Below are positions 45,436 through 54,005 of a DNA stretch of 64,000 bases, one piece after another. The notes under the pieces were generated by a model that made no database searches, was not told the origin of the DNA, and worked only from the letters and a program-made list of their open reading frames with translations. Position 1 is the first letter of the stretch. Each line of letters begins with the position of its first letter. The translations under genes were made by a program, and so were the position numbers. This DNA is from Calothrix sp. NIES-2098 (lineage in GTDB: Bacteria > Cyanobacteriota > Cyanobacteriia > Cyanobacteriales > Nostocaceae), in the NCBI GenBank assembly GCA_002368175.1, contig AP018172.1:5583001-5647000 (forward strand). The letters run 5' to 3'.

Positions 45436-46188
45436 AATTTAACCTGCCCTACTCCCCACGTAACGTCCCAAAAGGAATTAGGGGATATCGTAGCTTAAGT
45501 TGCCTGTTTGGTCTGTGTATAAGTGTTGCAGTTTTTGCGATCGCCTAGGATAGCCGCTTTGTAAATCGCGTAACATCTCTGTAGTGAAGGATTTTTGAAC
45601 GCGTCAGCCATTTAAAATCAAGTTATACAGCGTATGCGGATCGATGTCAGCCAAAAACAGATTTGATAAAAAACAGTAAGGGTAGTAAGCGATCGCACAC
45701 AAACCTTTTAGTTATTTGAGCGTTGGATATATGAAATTAAATGACGGTTATGAGATCTTACTTAAAATGATTGAAGTAGATCGAGATAGAATCACCTTCA
45801 TAGCTCTATAATATTAATCTTAATTATTTTAGTATTCCTACCTGTTAGTAGCAAAACTTCAGCTTTGAACAAATGAGTTTTGGTACTAATATTTAAAGAT
45901 TAGATCGCACAATATGTTATTAAGTACAAACTTAAAGGTTAGAACTATGTAGAGAAATTTAGATGTAAAGTCTCTACGTGGTTTGAGTTATCAGTTTGTT
46001 AGTAGCTTGATCGTCAAAGCACAGCTTTAAATAAAGTCAAGATAGTGAAGTTAACTGATGCCTAAGCAGTAAAAGACTTTTTTGTTTCTTTACATGTCAT
46101 TTAAAAAAGACATAAAAATATGCCTTGATTTTTCGGGTCACAAAGAGAGAAGGTGAAGTAAGTAATATTATTTAACATCTACATATAT
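45436..46188. other. 750-base spacer with possible gene relics
   Basis: A leftward frame ending at about 45608 encodes the protein-like stretch FLADIDPHTLYNLILNG, and a 26-codon rightward frame starts with ATG at 45731 (MKLNDGYEILLKMIEVDRDR). Neither has a ribosome binding site. They may be relics. The right part is AT-rich and should contain the promoter of the ribbon-helix-helix gene. Confidence 0.35.
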
Positions 46189-46644
46189 ATGGCTGACAGA
46201 AGGCGTTCCGACGATTACAAGCAGGTCAGTGGTTATATTCCACGAGAACTAGCCTTAGAGTTCAAAAGTATTTGTGCTCGCTTAGGTATATCTCAAAGCG
46301 ATGCCATAGAAGAGATGATTCAGGAGTGGCTCAGTAAAACTACAAGTTCTAGTGCAAAAAACACTCTTCCAGAAGTACCTAAAACAATTGCCGATCTAGT
46401 CAGGTTGAACATGAAAAAGCTCAAGCGCTGCGGAGTAAAGAATTTACAAGCGCTGGCTGAAGGAGAAGTCTTACCAACACCTGGAGATTTTGCTATCATC
46501 ACCTCGGCTTTAGCTATCCCAGAACAAGAAAGGATGAAGATTTGGCAAGGAACCTATGAAGCGTCCGTGTATCACAATACTAAGGGTGTAAAAGTATATA
46601 GAGTTGCTGAAAGTGTAAAAGCAGATGAGTGTGAGTATTCTTAA
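46189..46644 (+). CDS. Ribbon-helix-helix-like DNA-binding protein
   Basis: The 151-residue protein begins with a region like CopG-type ribbon-helix-helix domains (residues 8-50, YKQVSGYIPRELALEFKSIC followed by ARLGISQSDAIEEMI), then a linker and a helical domain (about 60-120) with LKRCGVKNLQALAEGEVLP. The last part may contact its partner. It overlaps the next gene by 20 bases, so the two products are made together. Such RHH proteins are frequent on cyanobacterial plasmids and could be a segregation or copy-number regulator. No family name is certain. Confidence 0.65.
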   Translation: MADRRRSDDYKQVSGYIPRELALEFKSICARLGISQSDAIEEMIQEWLSKTTSSSAKNTLPEVPKTIADLVRLNMKKLKRCGVKNLQALAEGEVLPTPGDFAIITSALAIPEQERMKIWQGTYEASVYHNTKGVKVYRVAESVKADECEYS

Positions 46645-47302
46645 AATTCTCAACTTACCGGGTTGGAACTATAAAATGTCCTATGATGGCTTGTCAATTC
46701 TGGCCCCAACCAAACGCGATGCTACACAGCTAGCTCAAAGCTACGGAGAGGAACTCAGTGAGACAGCGGCGAAAATTAACGGTAAGGTAAGGATCAAATG
46801 GCGTGGTTGTAAGCAACCAATCGAGTTCTTCGGATGGATGGCGAGCCAACCACCTACAGCTTCCGAAACTGCCGAACGTATCTTACAGACTGACGGTAAA
46901 GTGTTTTGCAGCCAGCTGCACCTCCCTGATGAGTTGTTGTATCGCATGGTTGCTGCTGCTGATAACGAGCGTCCTGTCAGCATCGTCAGACAAGATAACC
47001 GCAAGCAGATTATTGTGAATCAGCCAATGGTTGAGATGCTGCAAACTCCCCCAGAGATTGCAACTCAACGGGTAATGACCAAATTTTGGCTACCGGAAGA
47101 TTTGGCTGAACTAGAGCAAAGATTACACCATGACTGCCAATTTACTTGGACTTACTCAGCCGGTTTAAATGAGCAAGCTTGGGCAATCTTGACTACTCAA
47201 TTTGAAGCTTTCGAGGTTGAAGGGATTTGGTACAGGCAAGGAACCTGCATATCTACTCCTCAACTCGTACCAATTCCGCCAGGGGTGCTTGAATCGGCTT
47301 AA
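46625..47302 (+). CDS. Protein with C-terminal PAS-like domain, partner of the RHH protein
   Basis: The 225-residue protein has an N-terminal segment (LNLPGWNYKMSYDGLSILAP) and a C-terminal half (about 110-215) that reads like a PAS domain: PVSIVRQDNRKQIIVNQPMV, then MLQTPPEIATQRVMTKFWLP and EAFEVEGIWYRQGTC. It has no output domain. The start ATG at 46625 lies within the RHH gene; the next Met at 46676 is an alternative. A sensory protein coupled to a small DNA-binding protein is a sensible reading. Functional assignment is inference. Confidence 0.65.
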   Translation: MSVSILKILNLPGWNYKMSYDGLSILAPTKRDATQLAQSYGEELSETAAKINGKVRIKWRGCKQPIEFFGWMASQPPTASETAERILQTDGKVFCSQLHLPDELLYRMVAAADNERPVSIVRQDNRKQIIVNQPMVEMLQTPPEIATQRVMTKFWLPEDLAELEQRLHHDCQFTWTYSAGLNEQAWAILTTQFEAFEVEGIWYRQGTCISTPQLVPIPPGVLESA

Positions 47303-47586
47303 ATGCACAATTTAATTCCTTCTAGAACTCACAAGTTATCAGGTGTCGTCTTTTTTGAATAAGTTAGATCGGGAATTTATTGTCATAAAACTCTAACAAT
47401 ATACAGGCTCTTTATTTAGTCAAAACTATCAACTGCTAACGCTGTTATATTCATACCAAGTTGCAATCAAACATAGTAAAGTCATTGCGACTGTAACGTA
47501 GTCAAGGAAACAATCTTATTAATTTTCAGGTACTACGGCTGACCGTAACTTAGTACCAACATACGTATTTCGCTTCAAAGATAACA
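47303..47586. other. Spacer without a recognisable gene
   Basis: Between the PAS-like gene and the DUF3592-like remnant I see AT-rich DNA with no protein-like frame and no clear hairpin. Confidence 0.35.
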
Positions 47587-47926
47587 TCAAGATTTTGCAC
47601 CAAGTTGAGGATGATTTGAGTTTAAGGTAATACCGCAATCTTTTAATTCATTAAACATAATAAATAAACCGAAAACCAACCCAAATAACAGCAATACACT
47701 ACCAATTTTTAGTAAAGAGTAGGTGTTGCTGTCGATTTGTCTTTTGATGAGAGCTTCTCACAACAATTTGGTATAGCTTTCGATTTCGAGCTTTGATAGA
47801 GCGTTCTTCAACCCTCACATTGAAAATTAGACCGATGGTTTGTACCCATTGTTTTGCTCGATGCGACCTCCAAAGCGATCGCGCAGACATAACTATCAAA
47901 ATTAAGCCAATAATAGTAAATGGCAA
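47587..47926 (-). pseudogene. Frameshifted DUF3592-like membrane protein
   Basis: Read leftwards from 47926, the frame MPFTIIGLILIVMSARSLWR continues as VQTIGLIFNVRVEERSIKAR and then degenerates, stopping near 47699. In another frame a second hydrophobic helix (LLKIGSVLLLFGLVFGLFIM) follows at once and runs to a stop at 47587-47589. Two membrane helices bracketing a small beta domain are the plan of DUF3592 proteins. A frameshift, with loss of most of the domain, best explains the picture. Confidence 0.5.
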
Positions 47927-48005
47927 GACTGGAAATACATTGGATAAAACAAACTCGATCGCAAATCTTTCTTACTTGACAGTAAGGTATGAAAGCTGCA
48001 CTACC

Positions 48006-48269
48006 TTATCCGAAGAATCTCTCATAATCATCATGACTACCAATCCAAAACCATGTCACTGTATCGCTTTCTAAAATGCCAATAGCTCGATAACTACGTG
48101 TAATTCTGACAGACCAAATGTTCTCCTGGTCATTGATACATTTGAAATGTAAAGATGGGTGAAATGGATTTTCTCTCCAAATTTCATAGGCTTTTCTAGC
48201 ACTCTGCCTAATATTTTCATCTAGAGACCGATAACCAGCCCAAAATGAAGGGAGAGTTGCGGATTTCAT
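48006..48269 (-). CDS. ParE/RelE-superfamily toxin
   Basis: The 87-residue protein has the short fold with SFWAGYRSLDENIRQSARKA, then YEIWRENPFHPSLHFKCIN, then WSVRITRSYRAIGILESDT, and ends with the GSHDDYERFF tail typical of ParE-like toxins. Its start codon overlaps the antitoxin stop as ATGA, indicating tight coupling with antitoxin first. It may act on mRNA or on gyrase; the sequence does not distinguish. The expected arginine-rich strand is present. Confidence 0.82.
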   Translation of the reverse strand: MKSATLPSFWAGYRSLDENIRQSARKAYEIWRENPFHPSLHFKCINDQENIWSVRITRSYRAIGILESDTVTWFWIGSHDDYERFFG

Positions 48270-48496
48270 AGCTGGTTGTAGTCCATTGGCTGAACAAGCC
48301 CCTCAGCAATTTCCTGTTTAGCACGTTGAGCAGCTGTCACAAGCTTTTGTTGAGTTGCTTTAAATGACTCTTCCCACTGAAGTTCATCTTGTAAGTCTTT
48401 TATATATTCTTGAAGATGTTCTGCAATTTTATTTTGTACATCTTCTGGTAAAGATTCCATCATTTTAACTACAGTACTAATTGCTAGAGATGACAT
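48266..48496 (-). CDS. Antitoxin of the ParE-type pair
   Basis: I place the start at the ATG at 48496 because AGGAAAATTG precedes it, giving a 76-residue protein that begins MSSLAISTVVKMMESLPEDV. The rest is a long charged helix (QNKIAEHLQEYIKDLQDELQ and EESFKATQQKLVTAAQRAKQ) ending in LVQPMDYNQL. It is acidic in part and similar to antitoxins found in cyanobacterial type II modules. It overlaps the toxin gene by four bases. The DNA-binding part is not recognisable. Confidence 0.8.
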   Translation of the reverse strand: MSSLAISTVVKMMESLPEDVQNKIAEHLQEYIKDLQDELQWEESFKATQQKLVTAAQRAKQEIAEGLVQPMDYNQL

Positions 48497-48545
48497 TATA
48501 CAATTTTCCTTTTTATCTACCTCTAGCATTTATTTTATAGCCTTT

Positions 48546-49259
48546 TTACTCAGCATACCAAATCTGCCGTAGTTCGGCGAACCAATATTTTGATGGCAAA
48601 ATCATCGCAGCCGGAGTTTTTTCCGGAGCTATCAAAATAGGAAACCAAGGAGATTTTAAATATCCTCCAGGGAGATGTTTTCGATATACCATAATCGATG
48701 TGAAATATACGAGTTGATTAAATGTTAATGAGTCGGGAATTTCGATATTAAATAGACAGTCCATTTCATTAGTAATGACTTCAGCAAAAGTTACGAAATC
48801 TGCCATCTCTGGATGCTCAAGCTTTTTATCTTTCAGTTCATAAAGGTCTTTGGCGATTCTTGTGAGTTCCTTGAGGTTACTATCAAATACTGGAGCAGGA
48901 CTACAGACGATAACTGCTGGATGATCCCACTTTCCTGGCTGAAAAAGTAAATTATTTGCTTGAACTATTTGTCCCCAAACGACCATACCCTTTCTTAAAA
49001 GAATATTTTGGTCGCGGTATAACGCGCAAAATCTGCGATCGCGTTCTAAAATCATCCACCAAGGAGGTATCAAGGAGTTATACAAGAATCGCTTGAAGGA
49101 AAATCCTTGACATTGCTCCTGAAATTTTTTGCGTGTCTGATACAAACAATATGCAGCGTCCATCCCAAATCGTATCTCCTTTTCCAGCTTATTAAGAAAG
49201 ACAACAATTCCCTTGCTCATTATTCCCAGTGCGTTCCCCAAAGAGGTTGTCAAAGACAT
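48546..49259 (-). CDS. Hypothetical protein
   Basis: The 237-residue protein has no clear signal peptide or membrane helix. Notable stretches are GFSFKRFLYNSLIPPWWMIL, then LLRKGMVVWGQIVQANNLLF, then WDHPAVIVCSPAPVF and TFNQLVYFTSIMVYRKHLPG. The mixed alpha/beta pattern with several aromatic motifs suggests an enzyme or a binding protein, but I recognise no family. The ATG at 49259 (MSLTTSLGNALGIMSKG) may be too far upstream; the Met in IMSKG is an alternative start. It lies upstream of the ParE-type pair on the same strand, about 50 bases away. Confidence 0.55.
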   Translation of the reverse strand: MSLTTSLGNALGIMSKGIVVFLNKLEKEIRFGMDAAYCLYQTRKKFQEQCQGFSFKRFLYNSLIPPWWMILERDRRFCALYRDQNILLRKGMVVWGQIVQANNLLFQPGKWDHPAVIVCSPAPVFDSNLKELTRIAKDLYELKDKKLEHPEMADFVTFAEVITNEMDCLFNIEIPDSLTFNQLVYFTSIMVYRKHLPGGYLKSPWFPILIAPEKTPAAMILPSKYWFAELRQIWYAE

Positions 49260-49420
49260 CGCTACTGTTATAACCGAGTTACACTCTAAAAATAGGCGAT
49301 CGCTAAATAAGTCTAGGCTTTAGCCAGACGTAACTTTAATATCTGTTGCTGGTAGACAACGCTTGCTGAATGCTCGCTGTAAATCTAGCAAGCCTTACAC
49401 CCTAAACCATGAATTATATA

Positions 49421-49454
49421 AAAAAAAGCCCGGTCTAAGACTGACCGGGCTTTT
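49421..49454 (-). terminator. Terminator of hspA
   Basis: GCCCGGTC at 49428-49435 pairs with GACCGGGC at 49443-49450. On the left, a run of seven A residues gives a T-run on the leftward transcript. It is a classical intrinsic terminator for the leftward hspA. Confidence 0.85.
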
Positions 49455-49501
49455 AGCTATGTCACATTATCTAACGAAGAATGTAGTCTTATTACAACTC
49501 A

Positions 49502-49951
49502 TTAAGCAGCAGGTTGCTCAAGATTTACTTTCACAACTTTGTTCTTCGCTTGCTCAGTTTTAGGCAATGTCAAATTCAAAATGCCATCTTTGTAATCTGC
49601 TTGTACTTTGTCATTTTGAATTGGCGCAGGTAGAGGAATTACACGTTGGAATTTACCATAGTAAAATTCGGTTTTGGTAACGCCTTTTTCCTCAGTTTTG
49701 TTTTCTGTCTTGCGTTCCGCTTTTACAGAAACAGCCTTTTCAGTCACTTGAATATCTAGGTCTTTAGCATCTAGTCCTGGAAGTTCTAGCTTGAGATGAA
49801 TAGCATCTTCAGTTTCTTGCAATTCAGCAGCCGGAACTCTAACCAAGCCTTTTTCAAACACTGTGGATGGTACTCTTGTATCTTCAAACAAGCTATTGAG
49901 TTGGCGTTGGATAGCGTTTAATTCTTGCCAGGGGTTGTAACGAACTAACAT
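49502..49951 (-). CDS. hspA: Small heat-shock protein (Hsp20/alpha-crystallin)
   Basis: I place the start at the ATG at 49951, with GGAAATTGAT before it, giving 149 residues. The N-terminus MLVRYNPWQELNAIQRQLNS is the cyanobacterial Hsp17 type. The alpha-crystallin domain (about 45-140) contains VPAAELQETEDAIHLKLELP and DYKDGILNLTLPK, and the C-terminal tail carries the short hydrophobic VVKVNLEQPAA. The protein binds unfolded proteins and stabilises membranes without ATP. A longer frame begins at 50044, but the extra residues do not match the family. No CIRCE-like element was seen upstream. Confidence 0.95.
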   Translation of the reverse strand: MLVRYNPWQELNAIQRQLNSLFEDTRVPSTVFEKGLVRVPAAELQETEDAIHLKLELPGLDAKDLDIQVTEKAVSVKAERKTENKTEEKGVTKTEFYYGKFQRVIPLPAPIQNDKVQADYKDGILNLTLPKTEQAKNKVVKVNLEQPAA

Positions 49952-50567
49952 ATCAATTTCCTTCTTAGCAGTAGTCTTTGTTTGCCTTGCTTTGATTCTT
50001 ATAGTATTGTTTGTAAAACCTAGTGTTAGTTCGGCTAATAACACATTATTTAATGATGATTACCGAACCTAATTAAAGCTATAATTTTAGGTGTAGAAAA
50101 CTGCAAATTATTAGTTCGGTAAACCCTAAACCTTGCTGTTATTTATGCGATAAATCCTCGTCGCAGCTTTCAAATCTGCCGCAAGTACTAGCATTACCCC
50201 AAGAGGGCGATGTCCAGTCAGTCATTGCAGGTGTATTATGTAGTTGTGTAGATAAACATATAAATAACTGCACTTGACAGAAAATGCTTTTGAGAAAATC
50301 AAAAGATTACAGGTAAATATATAAGTATTGCGGAAAAATAACCTTAACATCAGCGCATTACAAAACTTACACGCACGAAAATAATATTTGATATAACTTA
50401 TTTTTCATACCCAGAGTAGGGGTAATAGATTAATATCCAAATTAACTTTGTCTTAATAAAGCTCATTTAAATTACTCTGCCAAGTAGATAGACTTGATTA
50501 AACCTAAAATGCCTTGTAGAGTAATAATTTCTTCTGCTCTCTGCGCTCTGCCTTTAAACAAAATGAT
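49952..50567. other. Divergent spacer between hspA and the membrane-hairpin gene
   Basis: The 616 bases contain the promoter of hspA and probably that of the divergent pair. A startless open stretch near 50100-50278 on the plus strand reads like protein (QLSNLPQVLALPQEGDVQSV) but has no start codon, so it is at most a relic. The palindromic words around 50015-50045 are short and unconvincing. Confidence 0.4.
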
Positions 50568-51470
50568 ATGAAAAAGATTACTACGCTTTTTAGTGAAGAA
50601 CGCAACCAACTCCAGATAGATATTGAAAACACAAACAGTATTGAACAAGTAGTTAAGCTGGTTCAAACCCGACTTGATAATCTTGAAAGAATTTATATTA
50701 GCGAGCTAAATTTAACTCAAGTCCGTTTGGCTGCTTTTTTCTTAGATATGCTGCGCCAGTCTATTAGTACTTTGGCTGCGGCTAACCTTGCTCAAACCGT
50801 TTCAACACAGCAAATTGATCGCCCAATTCCCAACTTTTCTCCGAATAGAGCCATTCTGAAACTATTAAAAGCACTGTTATATATAGGCATTTTAGGTTGG
50901 TTATTTTATTTAAGTAAAACTACACCAGGTGCATGGATGGCTATTTTACTAGCTTCTGTGCTTTTGGGATTGGAAGTTGTGCTGCAACTCGACAAAAACA
51001 ATCAAGAAGGCAATTCCACCTCACAAGAGATATTAAAATTACCTCAAGCTGTCCTGCGAGTTGATAGTAAAGTTCTTTTAGATAACCTTGTTGATGCTCT
51101 CCATACCATTGACCTAGCAGTCGCTAGATTTGAAGAAGGAAACAAGCAAGAAGGCGATCTGGGTATAGAAGAAGTTCCAGAGTTATTAGGTTTTCTACAA
51201 AAGCTCATGGGCGCATCATTTCTAAATAAACCCCAAATGGCGATCGCACTAGCGCAACTTCTACCTCAAATTTTAATGGAACAGGGCATTCGCGCCCAAA
51301 TTTACCGAGCTAACGACCCTCAAAGCGATCGCAATTATTTTGACTTTGAGCCAAGTATCGACCCTGACACCAAAGATTACGTAACTTTAACACCTGCATT
51401 GTTAAAAGGCGATCGCTTATTGCGGCGCGGTCGAGTCATTGAGCCAGCATATTCCCAGGCTAGAGAATAA
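50568..51470 (+). CDS. Membrane-hairpin protein, partner of the Hsp70-like protein
   Basis: The 300-residue protein has an N-terminal helical region with coiled-coil character (1-85, FSEERNQLQIDIENTNSIEQ), two adjacent transmembrane helices (about 100-140, LLYIGILGWLFYL and WMAILLASVLLGLEVVLQL), and a C-terminal soluble domain (about 165-300) with LPQAVLRVDSKVLLDNLVDA. The C-terminal part would face the same side as the N-terminus. It is 14 bases upstream of the Hsp70-like gene, so the two almost certainly form an operon. I know no named family. A likely role is to recruit or receive the ATPase at a membrane. Confidence 0.7.
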   Translation: MKKITTLFSEERNQLQIDIENTNSIEQVVKLVQTRLDNLERIYISELNLTQVRLAAFFLDMLRQSISTLAAANLAQTVSTQQIDRPIPNFSPNRAILKLLKALLYIGILGWLFYLSKTTPGAWMAILLASVLLGLEVVLQLDKNNQEGNSTSQEILKLPQAVLRVDSKVLLDNLVDALHTIDLAVARFEEGNKQEGDLGIEEVPELLGFLQKLMGASFLNKPQMAIALAQLLPQILMEQGIRAQIYRANDPQSDRNYFDFEPSIDPDTKDYVTLTPALLKGDRLLRRGRVIEPAYSQARE

Positions 51471-51484
51471 CAGACAATAAGACT

Positions 51485-53407
51485 ATGGAAATTTTAGAGA
51501 CAATTGGTTTTGATTTGGGACACGGTGAAACAGCTGTAGCAAAAGCGATAGTAGAAAGCATTGAACCTCCCCAAATGCTAGAGATTAATAATAAGAAAAA
51601 CCAAATTACGGCTTTGGGTTGGCATCCTAGATTGGGTTATCTTGTAGGAGAACAAGCTTTAATTCAAGCTGGCGTTACCCAACTAGCAATTTCTTTCAAG
51701 CAAAAACCAAATAACGACCCCAAATATCAAGAGACAATTAGCACATTTGTTGCCACTTACTACCACCTTTTAAAAGAAAGTAAACAAATTGAAGGTGGAG
51801 AAAATACTTATTTTTATGTGGGTTGTCCTTCTGGATGGTCAGCGAGCGATCGCGCAGAATATCAAAAGCTACTACGATCGGCAGGCATCGATCTACTAAA
51901 TGTTGTCCCCGAATCGCGAGCTGCTTTTATGCAAGCCAAAGAAGCCGGGAAATTAGAATATGAAAAACTACTTTCTTCAGTACTAATTGTCGATATTGGC
52001 TCCTCGACCACAGATTTTACCTTAGTTAAAAGCTTACAAGAAATCCCCATAGATTTTGGCAGCAATACTTTAGGCGCATCATTAATTGATAAGGCTATCT
52101 TTGAACGCACTCTTGCCCAACACGAGCAAAAAGCATTATTAGAAAAAGTCTTTGCAGAATATCCTCATCACCAAGCGCGTTGTGAACTTGCTTGTCGCAA
52201 AACTAAAGAAGATTACTTTTCTAACGAACAACTATATAGTGATGCTCAATCTTTTGCTCGTGGATTTGAATCTATCAACGAACAAATATATTTTATTCCT
52301 CAAGTTAACAAATCAATTATGGAGGAAATCTTGCATCAACCTTTGCCTGAACTAGAACAAAAGAGTTGGATGCAATCATTTCGCGAAGCAGTCAAAGAGG
52401 CGAAAGAACAGCTAGATAAACAAGGAATCGTACCAAAAATTCTGCTGATGACAGGTGGTGCATCTCGGATGAAATTTACACACCAAATCTGTCAAGAAAT
52501 CTTTCCCGAACCAGAAACACTCCTGCGTCCAGATCCGGAGCCAGAACGTTGTATTGCATTGGGTTTAGCGCGTGTAGGTAGATGGGATTTACGGGCTACT
52601 GCTTTCCAAAAAGAAGTTAACAAACTAATTGAATCAAACAAACTAGAAAACTTAATTGAAAGACATATTCCAGAGTTAATTGAATTGTTAACTCAGCCAC
52701 TTGCAAATAGTTTGATTGAAAACGCAGTTCGACCAGGAGTAAAAGACTGGCAGAAGAACAAAATAAAAACTTTAGCCGATCTGGAAATTTCAATGACAAA
52801 TCGAGCAGAACAGTGGCTACAAGGCAATATCGCGCAGCAGATAATTAACAAACAATGCATTAATTGGTTTAATAATAAAATCCAACCAGATTTAGCCGCT
52901 CAAACCGATCCTATCTGCCGAAAGTTTCAAATTCCTAGAAGTAGTTTAAGATTTGAGGATAGCATTGACCCAGCTTTTGTTAATCCAGAACTTAGAATTG
53001 GCGATGCGATTCTGGCTGACACAGTAGCGTTGATTGTTAACGTAATCATTGGTGGGGGAACTCTTGCCAGCATTATTACTTTGATATTAACCGGACATTT
53101 TACATGGCCGATCGCATTAGTATATGGTGCTTCAGTTATGGCAGCAGGAATGGAGTTAAATCGTAAGGGTGTCCAAGAAGCAATCAAGACAAATGTTGAT
53201 GTTCCAGGTTGGCTGCGTTCTAGTTTTTTGAGCGACAAAAAAATTGATGATATGTGCCAGCAAATTAAGCCGGAGTTAGAAAAGGTGCTGCGAGAACAAC
53301 TGACAGCGAATCAAGAGGCTTTTGACGAACTGATAGCCAAAGTTGAGCAAGGTTTGGAAAAAGCCCTTTCCACCAAAGTACAAGAGGCAGTAATTCTTAT
53401 TCAATAG
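51485..53407 (+). CDS. Hsp70-like ATPase with C-terminal membrane segments
   Basis: The 640-residue protein has an actin/Hsp70-type ATPase core: phosphate-1 loop GFDLGHGETAVAKA (residues 8-21), phosphate-2 VDIGSSTTDFTL starting at about 169, and adenosine loop TGGASRMKF starting at about 323. It lacks the usual substrate-binding beta-domain. The C-terminal third is helical and contains two hydrophobic stretches (LADTVALIVNVIIGGGTLAS and IITLILTGHFTWPIALVYGA, about 512-555), followed by a charged helix. This combination of an ATPase core and a membrane hairpin recalls dynamin-like or envelope-associated ATPases. It is translated with the membrane-hairpin protein and lies near hspA. Confidence 0.75.
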   Translation: MEILETIGFDLGHGETAVAKAIVESIEPPQMLEINNKKNQITALGWHPRLGYLVGEQALIQAGVTQLAISFKQKPNNDPKYQETISTFVATYYHLLKESKQIEGGENTYFYVGCPSGWSASDRAEYQKLLRSAGIDLLNVVPESRAAFMQAKEAGKLEYEKLLSSVLIVDIGSSTTDFTLVKSLQEIPIDFGSNTLGASLIDKAIFERTLAQHEQKALLEKVFAEYPHHQARCELACRKTKEDYFSNEQLYSDAQSFARGFESINEQIYFIPQVNKSIMEEILHQPLPELEQKSWMQSFREAVKEAKEQLDKQGIVPKILLMTGGASRMKFTHQICQEIFPEPETLLRPDPEPERCIALGLARVGRWDLRATAFQKEVNKLIESNKLENLIERHIPELIELLTQPLANSLIENAVRPGVKDWQKNKIKTLADLEISMTNRAEQWLQGNIAQQIINKQCINWFNNKIQPDLAAQTDPICRKFQIPRSSLRFEDSIDPAFVNPELRIGDAILADTVALIVNVIIGGGTLASIITLILTGHFTWPIALVYGASVMAAGMELNRKGVQEAIKTNVDVPGWLRSSFLSDKKIDDMCQQIKPELEKVLREQLTANQEAFDELIAKVEQGLEKALSTKVQEAVILIQ

Positions 53408-53477
53408 CAAAATTCTGCTCAAATTCGTGTAACCACACAAAATTAATTACAGTCAACAATCAACACTCAACTCATTG

Positions 53478-54005
53478 GTTGTGAATGGAATCGCGTTGTC
53501 TATGGATGAGTGCTCGTTGATAGAGAACCCGATCTCTTTGGTTGTGAATGCGATCGCTTTCTTTATGAATGAGTGCTCGTTAATAGAGAACCCGATCGTG
53601 TTGGTTATGAATGCGATCGCGTTGTCTATGGATGAGTACTCGTTAATAGAGAACCCGATCGGGTTAGTTATGAATGCGATCGCCTTGTCTATGGATGAGT
53701 ACTCGTTAATAGAGAACTCGATCAAGTTGGTTATGAATGCGATCGCCTTGTCTATGGATGAGTACTCGTTGATAGAGAACCCGATCGTGTTGGTTATGAA
53801 TGCGATCGCGTTGTCTATGGATGAGTACTCGTTAATAGAGAACCCGATCGGGTTAGTTATGAATGCGATCGCGTTCTCTATGGATGAGTACTCGTTGATA
53901 GAGAACCCGATCTCTTTGGTTATGAATGCGATCGCCTTGTCTATGGATGAGTACTCGTTGATAGAGAACCCGATCTCTTTGGTTATGAATGCGATCGCTT
54001 TGTCT
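53478..54005. repeat. 63-bp quasi-palindromic tandem repeat array with HIP1 cores
   Basis: Eight complete 63-bp units (from 53478 to 53981) and a 24-base partial ninth unit lie head to tail with few mismatches. Most units contain the palindromes GAGTACTC and GCGATCGC, and GATC sites recur within CCCGATCGGG-like parts. Because 63 is a multiple of three, both strands stay open; the plus strand reads VMNAIALSMDEYSLIENPIG and the minus strand reads a closely similar pattern (SINEYSSIDNAIAFITNPIG). The unit is therefore nearly self-complementary. There are no spacers between units, so it is not a CRISPR array. Confidence 0.9.

Noticed and set aside
45600..45720. Leftward stretch ending FLADIDPHTLYNLILNG
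   Set aside because: It reads like a protein end, but only about 33 codons are open and I know no matching family. It is kept only as a remark in the spacer entry.
45731..45811. Rightward 26-codon frame beginning MKLNDGYEILL
   Set aside because: It is too short, and no ribosome binding site is visible, so it cannot be separated from chance.
49952..50567. CIRCE heat-shock element upstream of hspA
   Set aside because: I looked for TTAGCACTC-N9-GAGTGCTAA and found no match; short palindromic words near 50020 are too weak.
53478..54005. Possible CRISPR array
   Set aside because: The units are directly adjacent with no unique spacers, and the 63-bp period with internal HIP1 sites does not fit a repeat-spacer structure. 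No cas genes are near.
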